From contig NZ_BNJJ01000015.1 of NCBI RefSeq assembly GCF_016587435.1, forward strand, positions 1 to 64,000: DNA of 64,000 nt. The letters run 5' to 3'. The notes under the pieces were generated by a model. The model did no database searches. It worked only from the letters and a program-made list of their open reading frames with translations, and was not told the DNA's origin. This DNA is from Dictyobacter formicarum (GTDB lineage Bacteria; Chloroflexota; Ktedonobacteria; Ktedonobacterales; Ktedonobacteraceae). Of the stretch, positions 55,180 through 63,917 are shown one piece after another. Every line of letters begins with the position of its first letter. The first letter of the stretch is position 1. The position numbers and the translations under genes were made by a program.

Positions 55180-55442
55180 GAGCTTTGCGCTCCAAACATC
55201 CGTATGGAGGTAGGACCAGCCATGACGCCCGAACCAATCCAACAGGTGATTCAAGGTAGCCAGTGGGAAGATCGCCACCGAACTGTGCCCAAGCAGCTAT
55301 AGGCATTTTTGCGTCAAAATAAAGTTGTACATACTTGATTGAGAGCAGAACCTGCCCCAGTGATACTGGCAGGAGAGATACAGCATTTTTGCTGCATCTC
55401 TCCCATCCATATCAGATTTTAAGAGAGGAGGAGGAAGTATCG

Positions 55443-56477
55443 ATGCAAGCAGCCATTTTTCGTGGAGCCTTTGATATCCAGGTGGAGCAGATTTCCGATG
55501 CGGCCATTCTTGAGCCAACGGACGCCGTCGTTCAGATTACCCATGCCTGTATCTGTGGAACTGACCTGTGGCCCTATCGAGGTCAGGGGCCTTATCAACC
55601 TGGTTGGCAAATCGGGCATGAATGGATGGGCCTGGTCATGGATGTTGGTTCGCAGGTACGAACCATCAAACGAGGAGATCGCGTGATCGCTTCCTTTGAC
55701 TTCTGTGATGGCACCTGTGAGTTCTGTCAGAAGGGTCTTGATAGCGCATGTGTGCAAGGAGGGATATGGGGTTTTGGGCATGAAGGTGGACAGGCTGAGG
55801 CGATTCGCGCACGTTTCGCAGACGCGACGCTGATCGTAATTCCACCATCTGTTGAGGGAGATGAAGCCATGCTCAAGGCCATCCTTCCTCTGACTGATGT
55901 CATGGCAACAGGCCACCACGCGGCAGTGACCGCCGGGGTGCGTCCAGGAGGAAGCGTGGTGGTGATCGGGGATGGCGCTGTCGGTTTGTGTGCCATCCTC
56001 GCTGCGCGTCGACTGGGAGCCGAGCGGATTCTTGCCCTGGGACATCAACCACACCGCTTCACCCTCGCGCGCCAGTTTGGAGCAACCGAGGTGATCACAA
56101 GCAGAGGCGAACAGGCAATCGGGCCAGTGCTTGAGATGACACAGGGAGGCGCGGAGGCGGTACTGGAGTGTGTGGGAACGGAGGAAACCATCAAGATGGC
56201 GGTGAATATGAGCCGTCCCGGTGGGACTGTCGGGTTTGTCGGAGCACCGCATGGGAGCGGACAGATTCCACTTGGACGCATGTTTTCTTCCAATATCGGC
56301 GTACGTGGAGGACTGGCACCAGCCCGGGCGTATCTTCCAGAACTACTCAAAGATGTGCTTGCTGGTCAGCTCGATCCCTCACCCATCCTGGACCGGACCG
56401 TCAGCTTAGCCGAGGTCGCTTCAGGATATCGCGCCATGGATCAGCGCCAAGCCATCAAAGTCCTGGTCCAGCCGTAA
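55443..56477 (+). CDS. Zinc-dependent alcohol dehydrogenase (MDR family)
   Basis: 344 residues from the ATG at 55443 (AGAGGAGGAGGAAG upstream). Catalytic-zinc ligands are Cys in ACICGTDLWPYRG and His in IGHEWMGLV. The structural-zinc loop is FDFCDGTCEFCQKGLDSAC (four Cys). The NAD-binding fold shows VVVIGDGAVGLCAILAARRLGA. HEGGQAEAIRARFADATL is typical of the threonine-dehydrogenase/formaldehyde-dehydrogenase-like branch. It oxidises an alcohol with NAD(P); the substrate is unknown. It is the last gene of the possible catabolic group starting at 50999. Geraniol dehydrogenases in linalool degraders are also zinc MDR enzymes, which makes a link to the LinD-like protein conceivable. Confidence 0.9.
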   Translation: MQAAIFRGAFDIQVEQISDAAILEPTDAVVQITHACICGTDLWPYRGQGPYQPGWQIGHEWMGLVMDVGSQVRTIKRGDRVIASFDFCDGTCEFCQKGLDSACVQGGIWGFGHEGGQAEAIRARFADATLIVIPPSVEGDEAMLKAILPLTDVMATGHHAAVTAGVRPGGSVVVIGDGAVGLCAILAARRLGAERILALGHQPHRFTLARQFGATEVITSRGEQAIGPVLEMTQGGAEAVLECVGTEETIKMAVNMSRPGGTVGFVGAPHGSGQIPLGRMFSSNIGVRGGLAPARAYLPELLKDVLAGQLDPSPILDRTVSLAEVASGYRAMDQRQAIKVLVQP

Positions 56478-57208
56478 CACCCACGGGATGCACAACGAGA
56501 TATAGCTCACCAGTGAATGGGCTTGAGAGCATCTTTCCTTGCTCTTCCATTTTCGTGAAGAGGGTATTTCTGATCTCTGCCCAGAAAAAAGCCAGAGCAT
56601 TGAGTGCACTTGCAAAGCCACTTCAGCTAAATGTGTATCTCGTTGCGCATCCCGTGTGCGCCGTGTCGCGCCTGACTGTATCCCTGGTGCAACCAGGAAG
56701 TACTCAGAAGGAGGTACTTGGATCACCCAACTTACCTGGAGCCGAAAGGCAAAGGAGACAAGAGCATGTTGCGGAAAGCAGTGATCAGACGAAGATATGT
56801 AATCTGATGCGTTGCAAGGTCCGCGCACTATGGCGAGAGCTAGACTGCCCAAAGCCCAATTCTTAGAGGAGCATGCGCACTCCCATCGACACCCTATCTG
56901 AAGTCGATGCCATCCTGAACGGAGATTGCCACGGGAGATCACTGTTCCTTCTGCTGGATGGACGATGACCAACGAGGTCATTCAAAGGAATGAGTGGGCC
57001 GCCTACGGTGCGCTCGATACGTACAGACAGGACGAAACACGGGATCATCTTCAAGGCGCGAGCCTCATGATGACGGAGTTCCCATCGTACTCAACTGCTC
57101 GGGGTAATGCCTGAGACATGGGGAAGGGGAACAGGTGGATGGCAACTGAAAGGAAGAAGGGCACGGGATGTGCGTAGACCTGAACCCGAGTGGTTGCCGT
57201 CAACTGGA
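56478..57208. other. Stretch without an intact gene, probable intron remains
   Basis: No recognised protein. A 31-codon frame MRTPIDTLSEVDAILNGDCH... at 56874 has GAGGAG upstream but no assigned family. The part from about 57115 to 57208 reads like the end of a group II intron (domain IV side of the domain V at 57209), with no reverse-transcriptase frame left. Confidence 0.4.
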
Positions 57209-57298
57209 GAGCCGTGTGCTTGGAAACCTGCACGCACGGTTCGGTGGGGGCCGACAGAAAAGGACTGACAACAGTACCTCGCTGGCGGCCTACCCTAC
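57209..57298 (+). ncRNA. Group II intron 3' end (domains V and VI), orphan
   Basis: 57209-57242 is a canonical 34-nt domain V, starting GAGCCGTGTGC and ending GCACGCACGGTTC with a GAAA loop region in between, so that GAGCCGT pairs with ACGGTTC. It is followed by a domain VI-like hairpin (ggtgggggccg ... cggcctaccc) and the terminal CTAC at about 57298, the expected 3' splice end. No intron-encoded protein is found upstream, so this is a 5'-truncated copy. Confidence 0.8.
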
Positions 57299-57588
57299 GG
57301 GTTAGTGCTATCAATGGAAGCGAGGGATGTGTCAGATACGCTCAGTGAGCGCTCTCTTTCCAAGCCAATCAGCATAGGTTCTCTGTCAAAACCTGATCAG
57401 ATGGACCGTGGGTGCTTTTGAGGAGGAGATAGAAGGTCTCCTCGAAAAGCATGGAAGAGAGCTGCAAGCCCCGATGTGGTTAAGGTCCGAATAATGCTGG
57501 GATTTACCTGCGTATCCCTTCCAATTTAAAGGTCTTTGAGCGATGATAGATCGAAGCGTTGTATGGTCTTACACTCTTCCTTTCTCGT
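57299..57588. other. Intergenic stretch with a hairpin
   Basis: Near 57411-57448 gcttttgaggag and ctcctcgaaaagc form an imperfect stem. No gene recognised. Confidence 0.4.
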
Positions 57589-57888
57589 TTAGACGGCAGT
57601 GCCGCCTCCTTCAACTGGAAGGGTTATGCCATGCACATAGCTTGCTTCATCGTTGGCAAGGAAGACGGCGGGGCCAACCAGTTCTGTTGCCTGAGCTATT
57701 CTTCTAGCCGGAGAGGTACTTGCCAATTGCGCCAGAATTTCTTCTACGCCTGCTGTTCCCGGAGTATATGTTGGGCCAGGGGCAATGGCATTTACCGTGG
57801 CAATAGACGCCTAGAGCTTATCGCGACATCAGCACCATTCTTAGCGAGCGTACGAGCGGTTGTCGCACCGATACCACGCGATCCTCAC
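57589..57888 (-). pseudogene. Short-chain dehydrogenase (SDR) with core deleted
   Basis: Read leftward: GSRGIGATTARTLAKNGADV, AISSRR (glycine-rich cofactor motif), then a stop and frame change, then NAIAPGPTYTPGT, AQLASTSPARRIAQATELVG, PAVFLANDEASYVHGITLPV, EGGGTAV and stop at 57589. The middle, with Asn, Ser and the YxxxK pair, is gone. The ends are those of a classical 250-residue SDR. Confidence 0.8.
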
Positions 57889-58099
57889 ATCGTCTAAAAC
57901 TCACATGGTTGTCTCTCTCCCTCTGACATCCTCAACAATACGAGAGTGCTCTCCCCTGTTCCTCTCTAACACGAACAAGCAAGCGACAATGACACCACAC
58001 CCACCTACCGCAGTCGAAAGCATGTCCTTTCGTCCCATGCTTGATGGAGAGAAACAGGAATGGCTATGGTCAACCTTTGTGAAATGAGTAAACTTGAAA

Positions 58100-58345
58100 G
58101 AGAAAAAACGGACCTGGCCCAATCTTGAAACGTCATGCGTCGTGGACGCACCACCCCCGATGAGGCATACACACTGCAGAAGATATTGGTGACGAAATCA
58201 AAAATTGAGCTTGTGATGAGAGGCAACATCTTTGCTGTTCGAGCCAGAGAAACCAATGTGAACAGGTGATCGAGATACTCGCGCCGCACACTTCCCAAAA
58301 AGCGTTCACAGATGGCATTCGCTCGCTGCTCAGCGAGCGAATGCG
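58100..58345 (-). pseudogene. Integrase-core (IS3/IS481-type) transposase fragment
   Basis: RANAICERFLGSVRREYLDH followed by LFTLVSL matches the segment around the last catalytic Glu of rve integrases (ANAxxERFIGSLRRECLDH). Beyond it the frame is scrambled. It abuts the 3' end of the flavoprotein gene at 58330. Cause of the nearby rearrangement unknown. The gap 57889-58099 shows nothing. Confidence 0.6.
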
Positions 58346-59988
58346 AGGTGCTCGTGGACGGAACGTACTGAGGCCGAGCCTTCGCCAACGGCTGCCGCGA
58401 CCCGCTTGACCGAGCCCGCCCGGACGTCGCCGACGGCGAACAATCCGGGATAGCTAGTCTCAAAGGGCAGCGGTCGTCGGCCCAGCGCTTCCCATCGTTC
58501 GTCGAGGCGCTCTTCGCCTAGGGACCGGTCGGTAAGCACGAAACCGTGCTCATCGAGGGCCGCGCATCCTGATAGCCAATTCGCGGCAGGATCTACGCCG
58601 ATGAAGGAGAACAGAGCGTTGCACGGCACCACGGCATCTCCGCCAACGGTTGTGACACGTACTAACGCGAGGGTCCGGTCACCGTCCAGACTGACGATCT
58701 TGGTGTTGGTTCGCACGTTGATTCGAGCATCGGCCTCGATCCGGTCGACGAGGTAGCGCGACATGTTAGCGTTCAGGTCATGGCCGCGGATGACGATAGT
58801 AGTCGGGCTGCCTGCCGCTGCCAGGAACAATGCAGCCTGTCCGGCTGAGTTGCCTCCGCCTGCGACCATGACCGGTGACCCGGCACAGAGGCGCGCTTCC
58901 ATTTCGGTAGCTGCGTAGTACACCCCGTTGCCTTCGAAATCCGCGAGACGGGCCGCTGCGAGTCGTCGGTAGCGAGCCCCGCTGGCGACGATCACAGCAC
59001 GACCAGCGACATCAGTCCCATCCGAAAGGCGGATCACGAGATGGCCGGCCTTCTCACGTAGCGACGAGGCTGTACACGGACTTGTGAGATGGGCGCCAAA
59101 CTTCTCCGCTTGCACAACGGCCCGCTGGGTAAGGTCGCCGCCGGAAATCCCGGTCGGGAACCCGAGGTAGTTCTCGATGAGTGAGCTGGTCCCTGCCTGG
59201 CCTCCGACAGCGGCCATCTCGACGACCAGGGTTCGCAGTCCCTCGGAGGCGCCATAGACCGCTGCTGCGAGACCGGCTGGCCCCGCACCGACCACGACGA
59301 GGTCGAAACAGCGTTCGGGAAGGCTGTTGATGGTCAATCCGAGGTACTCCGCCAGCTCTCCAGGGGTCGGGTGGCGCAAGACCCAGCCGGAGGCGATCAC
59401 GACTGGCAACTCGCCCGGGTGGACAGAGAACTCGCGCAGGAGGAGTTCGACGGCAGCGTCGTGATCCGAGTCCAGCCACTCATGGGGAATGCGGTTGCGG
59501 GCCAGGAACTCCCGGACCCGGAGCGACTCGGGCGAGAACCGGGAACCCACGACGCGAATGGCAGCTGATGCCCCGCTCAGCAGCATGGACCTGCGGACGA
59601 GAAAGGAGGCGAGGATCGTGTTGCTGAGGCTGGGGTTCGTCGCGATCACATGTTGCAGTGCTGCCCTCGGTACTACGATGACCTCGCCGGACTGAGTAAC
59701 ACGAGCCGATAGATACACCCGCTGGCCGGTCAGCAAGTTCAGCTCGCCCAGAAATCGACCAGGACCGTGGCGAGCGATGGACCGTTCCTCGCCGTCGGAG
59801 TGGACTACGATCTCGGCCGCTCCCGAGAGGATCACGTAGAAGTCGTAGGTGATGTCCCCTTCCCGATAGAGGTACTCGCCCACGGCCACCGACCGTCGGG
59901 TCCCAAGCGCCTCGAGAACGGCAAGCTCAGAGTCATCGAGTGTGGGAAACGCGCCGGCGTCATCAGCCGGCGACAGACGGTAGCTCAT
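58330..59988 (-). CDS. Cyclic-nucleotide-binding-domain thioredoxin-reductase-like flavoprotein
   Basis: 552 residues. Residues about 15-140 form a cNMP-binding domain (YREGDITYDFYVILSGAAEI, GRFLGELNLLTGQRVYLSA). About 145-215 is a glutaredoxin-like linker (IRVVGSRFSPESLRVREFLA). The rest is a thioredoxin-reductase-like FAD/NADPH module: VVVGAGPAGLAAAVYGASEG (GAGPAG 234-239), IENYLGFPTGISG, VMVAGGGNSAGQAALFLA, YPGLFAVGDVRAGSVKRVA. The redox CxxC expected after the NADPH motif is absent (YYAATEMEARLC), as in other members of this fusion group. It is GC-rich with actinobacterial-style codons. No ribosome site is obvious beside the ATG (gggaggtcgaagcg is closest). Confidence 0.88.
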   Translation of the reverse strand: MSYRLSPADDAGAFPTLDDSELAVLEALGTRRSVAVGEYLYREGDITYDFYVILSGAAEIVVHSDGEERSIARHGPGRFLGELNLLTGQRVYLSARVTQSGEVIVVPRAALQHVIATNPSLSNTILASFLVRRSMLLSGASAAIRVVGSRFSPESLRVREFLARNRIPHEWLDSDHDAAVELLLREFSVHPGELPVVIASGWVLRHPTPGELAEYLGLTINSLPERCFDLVVVGAGPAGLAAAVYGASEGLRTLVVEMAAVGGQAGTSSLIENYLGFPTGISGGDLTQRAVVQAEKFGAHLTSPCTASSLREKAGHLVIRLSDGTDVAGRAVIVASGARYRRLAAARLADFEGNGVYYAATEMEARLCAGSPVMVAGGGNSAGQAALFLAAAGSPTTIVIRGHDLNANMSRYLVDRIEADARINVRTNTKIVSLDGDRTLALVRVTTVGGDAVVPCNALFSFIGVDPAANWLSGCAALDEHGFVLTDRSLGEERLDERWEALGRRPLPFETSYPGLFAVGDVRAGSVKRVAAAVGEGSASVRSVHEHLAFAR

Positions 59989-60373
59989 CGCTTCGACCTC
60001 CCTGGCGGTAGCCCCGCGAACTCGCAGGGACCACCAGATATATTCTCTGTGTCATCGACCTCTTTCCTTATTGATTGGTTTTTCTCAGAAGCGGATGGCA
60101 AGAAGGGAGAGCGCTTCTCCAGCCCCCATACGTTCTCCTCGAGATGTCGGTGACAACTTTGTATGGTCCGATCCCTTGTTCAGAGGGATGTACGAACAAA
60201 CCAATATATGTCTATGCACGTAGACGTTTCTAGTATTGCTTCCCTAGGAACGCTGCTCCATTCCCAGAAAGGGATTGACCTTTCTATCTGCTAAGAATAC
60301 TATAGCATAGCATTCTCTCACTTGGTAAGATCGATCTCACTCTCCGAACTACGGAGAGCTTTCCTCAATTGGC
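59989..60373. other. Intergenic stretch, no gene recognised
   Basis: 385 bp between the divergent flavoprotein gene and a BTAD remnant; AT-richer than the flanks. It presumably contains the flavoprotein promoter near 60000-60080. Confidence 0.4.
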
Positions 60374-61264
60374 TTGTGGCATTAGTTTTGCCTTACGCAA
60401 AGCGCAGGCCTTGCTGCTCTACCTGGCAATCGGAGGAATAATGCACTCCCGCTGCAAGCTGGCCGCCTTCCTCTGGCCCGATAGTGAACCCCACCAGGCG
60501 CGCACCTTGTTGCAGGAGTCCAGATGGTGTTAGGGGCCCCAGTGGTCGAATGTCTCTACGCCCACCTGGGGCAGGCCTACACCTTCCAGCAGGCCTGGAA
60601 ACAGGCTCAGGACGCCTATCAAAGAGCTAGTCGCTTATGCGCAGCGCCACCAGCTGCCCGGCTGGTGAGTCTGACGCTCAACCTCCTGGCGATTCTGGCC
60701 GTCCAACAGTCGCATAACAAACTACCGGTGCAGGCGCTCCTGGAGGAAGCGTGGCGCATGACCGAGACGAGTCGTGATCAGCAAGCACTGGTAGAAACAG
60801 AATGGGACCTGGCACAGATCATCGCCATCGTCTGGGACGCTCTCACGAGCTCCTTAACTCATGGAGAACATGTGCTGGAATTGGCACAAGCGAGCCATGA
60901 TAAGGAGCTGGAAGCGCGAAGTCGTTCCACGTTTGGCGTGATCCATATTCTGAGAGGAGACTTTGAGGAAGCTATGCCCTATCTGGAAACATCCCTGGGG
61001 TTTTACATAGCATTGGACACCGAGCCAGGCGCGTCGCGAGAACTTTCACTGGCACACTTCCTGATCGGTGCTCCACCCACCCAACCCTTGGCAAATCTTG
61101 CGTCAGAAGCCATGTGCTGTGCATTCCAGGCGTTCGCGCAAGTGAATAGTGGACAGGTGCAACAGAGCATCCGCAGTAGCCACCGGGCGCTCACAATCGT
61201 TCAGGAGAGCAAGAATATTTGGGTACATATCTACTTTGGGGTGACATGCCGCATACCTCTATGA
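60374..61264 (+). pseudogene. Second BTAD/TPR activator, heavily deleted
   Basis: GISFALRKAQALLLYLAIGG then MHSRCKLAAFLWPDSEPHQA is the winged helix of a paralogue of the protein at 14056. It jumps at about 60510 to ARTLLQES, then in another frame VECLYAHLGQAYTFQQAWKQ, LTLNLLAILAVQQSHNKLPV, and so on to IWVHIYFG, matching TPR residues about 245-470 of the 14056 protein. BTAD, the ATPase and the C-terminal TPRs are missing. The start and the order of the surviving parts show it derives from a full-length relative. Confidence 0.8.
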
Positions 61265-61415
61265 GGGGAAAAGCGCTCGCTTGCTGTATGCAAGGAGAAC
61301 ACTACCAGACGAAACATCCCGTTCGATGACACAGACAAGCAGCCCGGAAACCTACCATCCATGGACATGAAGCATATCATCGCAAAACCCAAATGGACCG
61401 CAGCATCCTATCCAC

Positions 61416-61793
61416 TCACTTGACCTCTTCCTCAAGCATGGGAAACTCGGCGGCGTGGGTCTGGGCCCAATCGATGAGCGCACACAGTGTTGGAAGCAGC
61501 GTTTGAGCAAGCGCCGTGAGCGCATACTCGACACGCGGGGGCACGGTCGGGTAGACCGTCCGTGTGACAAAGCATTGTTTCTCTAACCGCTGTAACGTTT
61601 GGCTGAGCATCTTGTGCGAGATCCCACTCACATCGCGCTTCAACTGGCTGTAGTGCCTGGGTCCGTCTGCCAGGGCCACAATCACCAGCGTGGTCCACTT
61701 GTCGGCAATCAGATCGAGCAAGCGTCGGGATGGGCAGCGTGCACTCCACACGTCAGATCCACGAATCTTCCCAAGCAAGGCTCCTGTTTCCAT
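61416..61793 (-). CDS. HxlR-family transcriptional regulator
   Basis: 125 residues from the ATG at 61793 (CAGGAGGTGAGTGCC upstream; the longer frame to 61877 would cross the divergent promoter). It shows WSARCPSRRLLDLIADKWTTLVIVALADGPRHYSQLKRDVSGISHKMLSQTLQRLEKQCFVTRTVYPTVPPRVEYALT, the family HTH and wing with the conserved N-terminal Cys. It is divergent from an FMN reductase with 134 bp between, the classic arrangement for an HxlR regulator of a flavin-dependent quinone reductase. Confidence 0.9.
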   Translation of the reverse strand: METGALLGKIRGSDVWSARCPSRRLLDLIADKWTTLVIVALADGPRHYSQLKRDVSGISHKMLSQTLQRLEKQCFVTRTVYPTVPPRVEYALTALAQTLLPTLCALIDWAQTHAAEFPMLEEEVK

Positions 61794-61835
61794 GGCACTC
61801 ACCTCCTGGTAAGTCATGCACCCAAAAGTGCGTTC

Positions 61836-61864
61836 TTGTCTCAAGGCTTTGACTCTCTTATAGT
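61836..61864 (+). promoter_or_regulatory. Putative promoter of the FMN reductase
   Basis: TTGTCT, 17-bp spacer, TATAGT, ending 64 bp before the ATG at 61928, in the intergenic region shared with the HxlR gene. Confidence 0.45.
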
Positions 61865-61927
61865 GAGTATAGCACAAAGAGAGAGCAGTGTCTCTGCTGA
61901 CTCATTCTACAAACAAGAGGAGAAAAA

Positions 61928-62527
61928 ATGAGTACCAATCCCCATATTTTGGTGATTTTTGGGAGTACGCGGCAAGGCCGCAGAGGTGAAGTTGTGGCAA
62001 ACTGGCTTATGGATCGCCTAGCTTTGCGCACCGATGCAACATATGAGTTTATTGATCTCCGCGATATCTCCCTCCCTTTCTTTGATTCCCCCACCTTGCC
62101 AGTGTATGGACATCTTGCTCCCGAAGCTGAGAGGTGGGCAGCACAGGTTGAGCGGGCTGATGGCTTTATTTTTGTCACCCCTGAATATAATTATGGCTAT
62201 CCGGCTGTGCTCAAGAATGCCATTGACCACCTGTACCTCCAGTGGGTCCATAAGCCAGCGGCTATCGTGAACTATGGTGGTTTCTCCGCAGGATATCGGG
62301 TAGCCGAGCAGTTGCGCCTGGTGCTCATCGAGTTGAAAATGGTCCCCATTCGCGAGCAAGTTGGCATCTCGTTGGTCCCTGGCGTGGTTCCCAACGTATC
62401 CGACAAGCCTGATTCGCCAAGTGGGGCATTTCTGGACCGGGCTTTGGAGAAGATGGTAAACGAGTTGCTGTGGTGGGCCGCAGTGCTCATTCCTGCACGG
62501 GAACGTGATCGGCAGGATCAAGACTAG
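61928..62527 (+). CDS. NADPH-dependent FMN reductase / quinone reductase
   Basis: 199 residues, flavodoxin-like fold. FMN phosphate loop IFGSTRQGRRGEVV at the start, TPEYNYGYPAVLKNAIDHLY in the middle, and VNYGGFSAGYRVAEQLRLVL. This is the ArsH/YhdA/ChrR-like NADPH:FMN or quinone reductase family, usually a homodimer or tetramer in the cytoplasm. ATG behind CAAGAGGAGAAAAA. Likely controlled by the divergent HxlR regulator and induced by quinones or electrophiles (inference). Confidence 0.9.
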   Translation: MSTNPHILVIFGSTRQGRRGEVVANWLMDRLALRTDATYEFIDLRDISLPFFDSPTLPVYGHLAPEAERWAAQVERADGFIFVTPEYNYGYPAVLKNAIDHLYLQWVHKPAAIVNYGGFSAGYRVAEQLRLVLIELKMVPIREQVGISLVPGVVPNVSDKPDSPSGAFLDRALEKMVNELLWWAAVLIPARERDRQDQD

Positions 62528-62664
62528 CAAGGCATTCGAGTACTCTCGGCTCGGCGTTGCCAGTGTCATCAGGGACGATGGAATGGCTGAGCATGAGCGG
62601 GCTTTATCTGGCAGCCCCGGTTGGCACGGCTAAGCCTGACAGCTTACGTAGCTCCAGGCCAAGC

Positions 62665-62786
62665 TGTAAATTTGGGCAATCCGTGAGCAGATTTTGATAC
62701 ATTTGTGGTTGGTTTGCCCCTTCGCCGAGCCAAAAGCCCACTCACCGACTTATCCGAATTTCGCTCACAGATTGCCCAAATTTACA
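62665..62786. repeat. MITE-like element with 24-bp inverted ends
   Basis: 122 bp. The ends tgtaaatttgggcaatc / gattgcccaaatttaca continue to gtgagc/gctcac with a single mismatch over 24 bp. The interior is non-coding. The right end supplies the stop of the transposase fragment at 62782. No target duplication seen. Confidence 0.75.
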
Positions 62787-63385
62787 CCTCCTTGTCTCGA
62801 AATAGGTCTCTTGACGTATTCTCGCTCAAGGAGACATGGTTTCCGCTCGTGTGCCCGCTCTTATTGTTCAGTTTTGATTCTCGTTGCGCAACCCGTGGGA
62901 AGCTCCTGGTTTGCGGGACAGTGCAGGGTCCCGTCTGATTGGAGGGTGAAATCGTGGCCCGAGAAGCGACCAGCCTTCCATGTGGAGCCCACCTCTGGAG
63001 GAGCATTGCCAGAGGCAGGGCCGTGTGTGGTGCAGGCGGGAAGAGAGCAGGAGCAAACTCGGTGGTGCGCTCCGGTTCAGGCGAAAGTATATGCCCTAAT
63101 TCCAGGCGGAGGTTCCAGACCATTGGGATACCATCTGCCAGCATTCCTGTCCCCAGGTCGAATGAGAGCACCACCGGTCGGGATCGATTTCCTGATCTTC
63201 ATCGGAAAGGGCAGGCTCAAAGGCGCCACGATGCAAATACAGCTCGACGACATCGCAGGTGGTGAATGCTTGCGGCGGGAGATTGGTGAAAAAGAGCTCG
63301 TAGACGACGCCTGAACGTGTGAGCCCACCGGGCTCTTCTTTTTGCGTGCAGGATGTGTGGCGACGACCAAGCGGCAGGGGACACC
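62782..63385 (-). pseudogene. Transposase fragment (DDE type), frameshifted
   Basis: Read leftward: PDGVPCRLVVATHPARKK, then in another frame GVVYELFFTNLPPQAFTTCD, VVELYLHRGAFEPALSDEDQ, EIDPDRWCSHSTWGQECWQ, and in a third VWNLRLELGHILSPEPERTT. The series FFTNLP, then YxxRGxFE with a catalytic-type Glu and the WNLRLELG tail is the C-terminal half of an IS4-like DDE transposase common in this lineage. The N-terminal half is missing. It abuts the ArsR gene. Confidence 0.65.
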
Positions 63386-63386
63386 A

Positions 63387-63716
63387 TCAGGCCCCAGAGG
63401 CATCCTGCTCTTCTTTTGCGTAGGCACCGAGAATTGCATCCAGCAGGCCGGGAAAGCGTGCATCAAGATCCTCGCGCCGCAGGGATATAAAGGCCATCGT
63501 CCCGCTCTGACGAGTCTGCGTCAGGCCAGATTCGCGCAGCACTTTGAGATGATGCGACAGTGTTGACTTGGCAACCTCAAGCTCAAAGTTTTTACAGTTC
63601 AATACCGTTTTCTTAGCCAGTTCTTTGATAATGCTCTGCCGGCTAGGGTCGCTCAAGGCGTAGAAGATATCCGACAGCTTGATATCATCTCTGGCTGGAT
63701 GATGCTGCGTTCTCAC
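63387..63716 (-). CDS. ArsR-family winged-helix regulator
   Basis: 109 residues. DIKLSDIFYALSDPSRQSII then VAKSTLSHHLKVLRESGLTQTRQSGTMAFISLRREDLDARFPGLL: the winged-helix core with recognition helix KSTLSHHLKVL. The metal-binding CxC of ArsR/SmtB is absent, so it belongs to the non-metal (YczG-like) subgroup. The start at 63716 lacks an obvious strong ribosome site (aaaaaaaggaatgacaag upstream). It is divergent from an MFS transporter, and both promoters contain the same inverted repeat. Confidence 0.88.
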   Translation of the reverse strand: MRTQHHPARDDIKLSDIFYALSDPSRQSIIKELAKKTVLNCKNFELEVAKSTLSHHLKVLRESGLTQTRQSGTMAFISLRREDLDARFPGLLDAILGAYAKEEQDASGA

Positions 63717-63749
63717 TTGTCATTCCTTTTTTTCTATGGTACAATCCCA

Positions 63750-63773
63750 ATTGTTCGATGATTGTAGAACAAT
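63750..63773. promoter_or_regulatory. Putative ArsR operator 1
   Basis: ATTGTTC and GAACAAT, exact reverse complements with 10 bases between, 34 bp upstream of the ArsR start and near its TGGTACAAT-like promoter. Same half-sites as operator 2. Confidence 0.6.
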
Positions 63774-63875
63774 AGAAATTGTGTGGAGAGAAACGGCGCG
63801 TTGCTTAACACATCTGGTGGTGTGGTACGGCGTTCTTTTCATCCCTATTGTAGCACTTTTGGGAGCATAATTTCA

Positions 63876-63891
63876 ATTGTTCGTGAACAAT
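63876..63891. promoter_or_regulatory. Putative ArsR operator 2
   Basis: ATTGTTC-GT-GAACAAT, a compact perfect palindrome 26 bp upstream of the MFS transporter start. Shares its half-sites with operator 1. Confidence 0.65.
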
Positions 63892-63917
63892 GAAACGAAT
63901 AGTTGAGGAGAGACTGC

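Noticed and set aside
63321..63344. gagccc/gggctc stem followed by ttcttttt, looking like a rightward terminator
   Set aside because: The only upstream rightward frame (ending 63314) is the shadow of a leftward transposase remnant that crosses this site, so no real gene is available to terminate.
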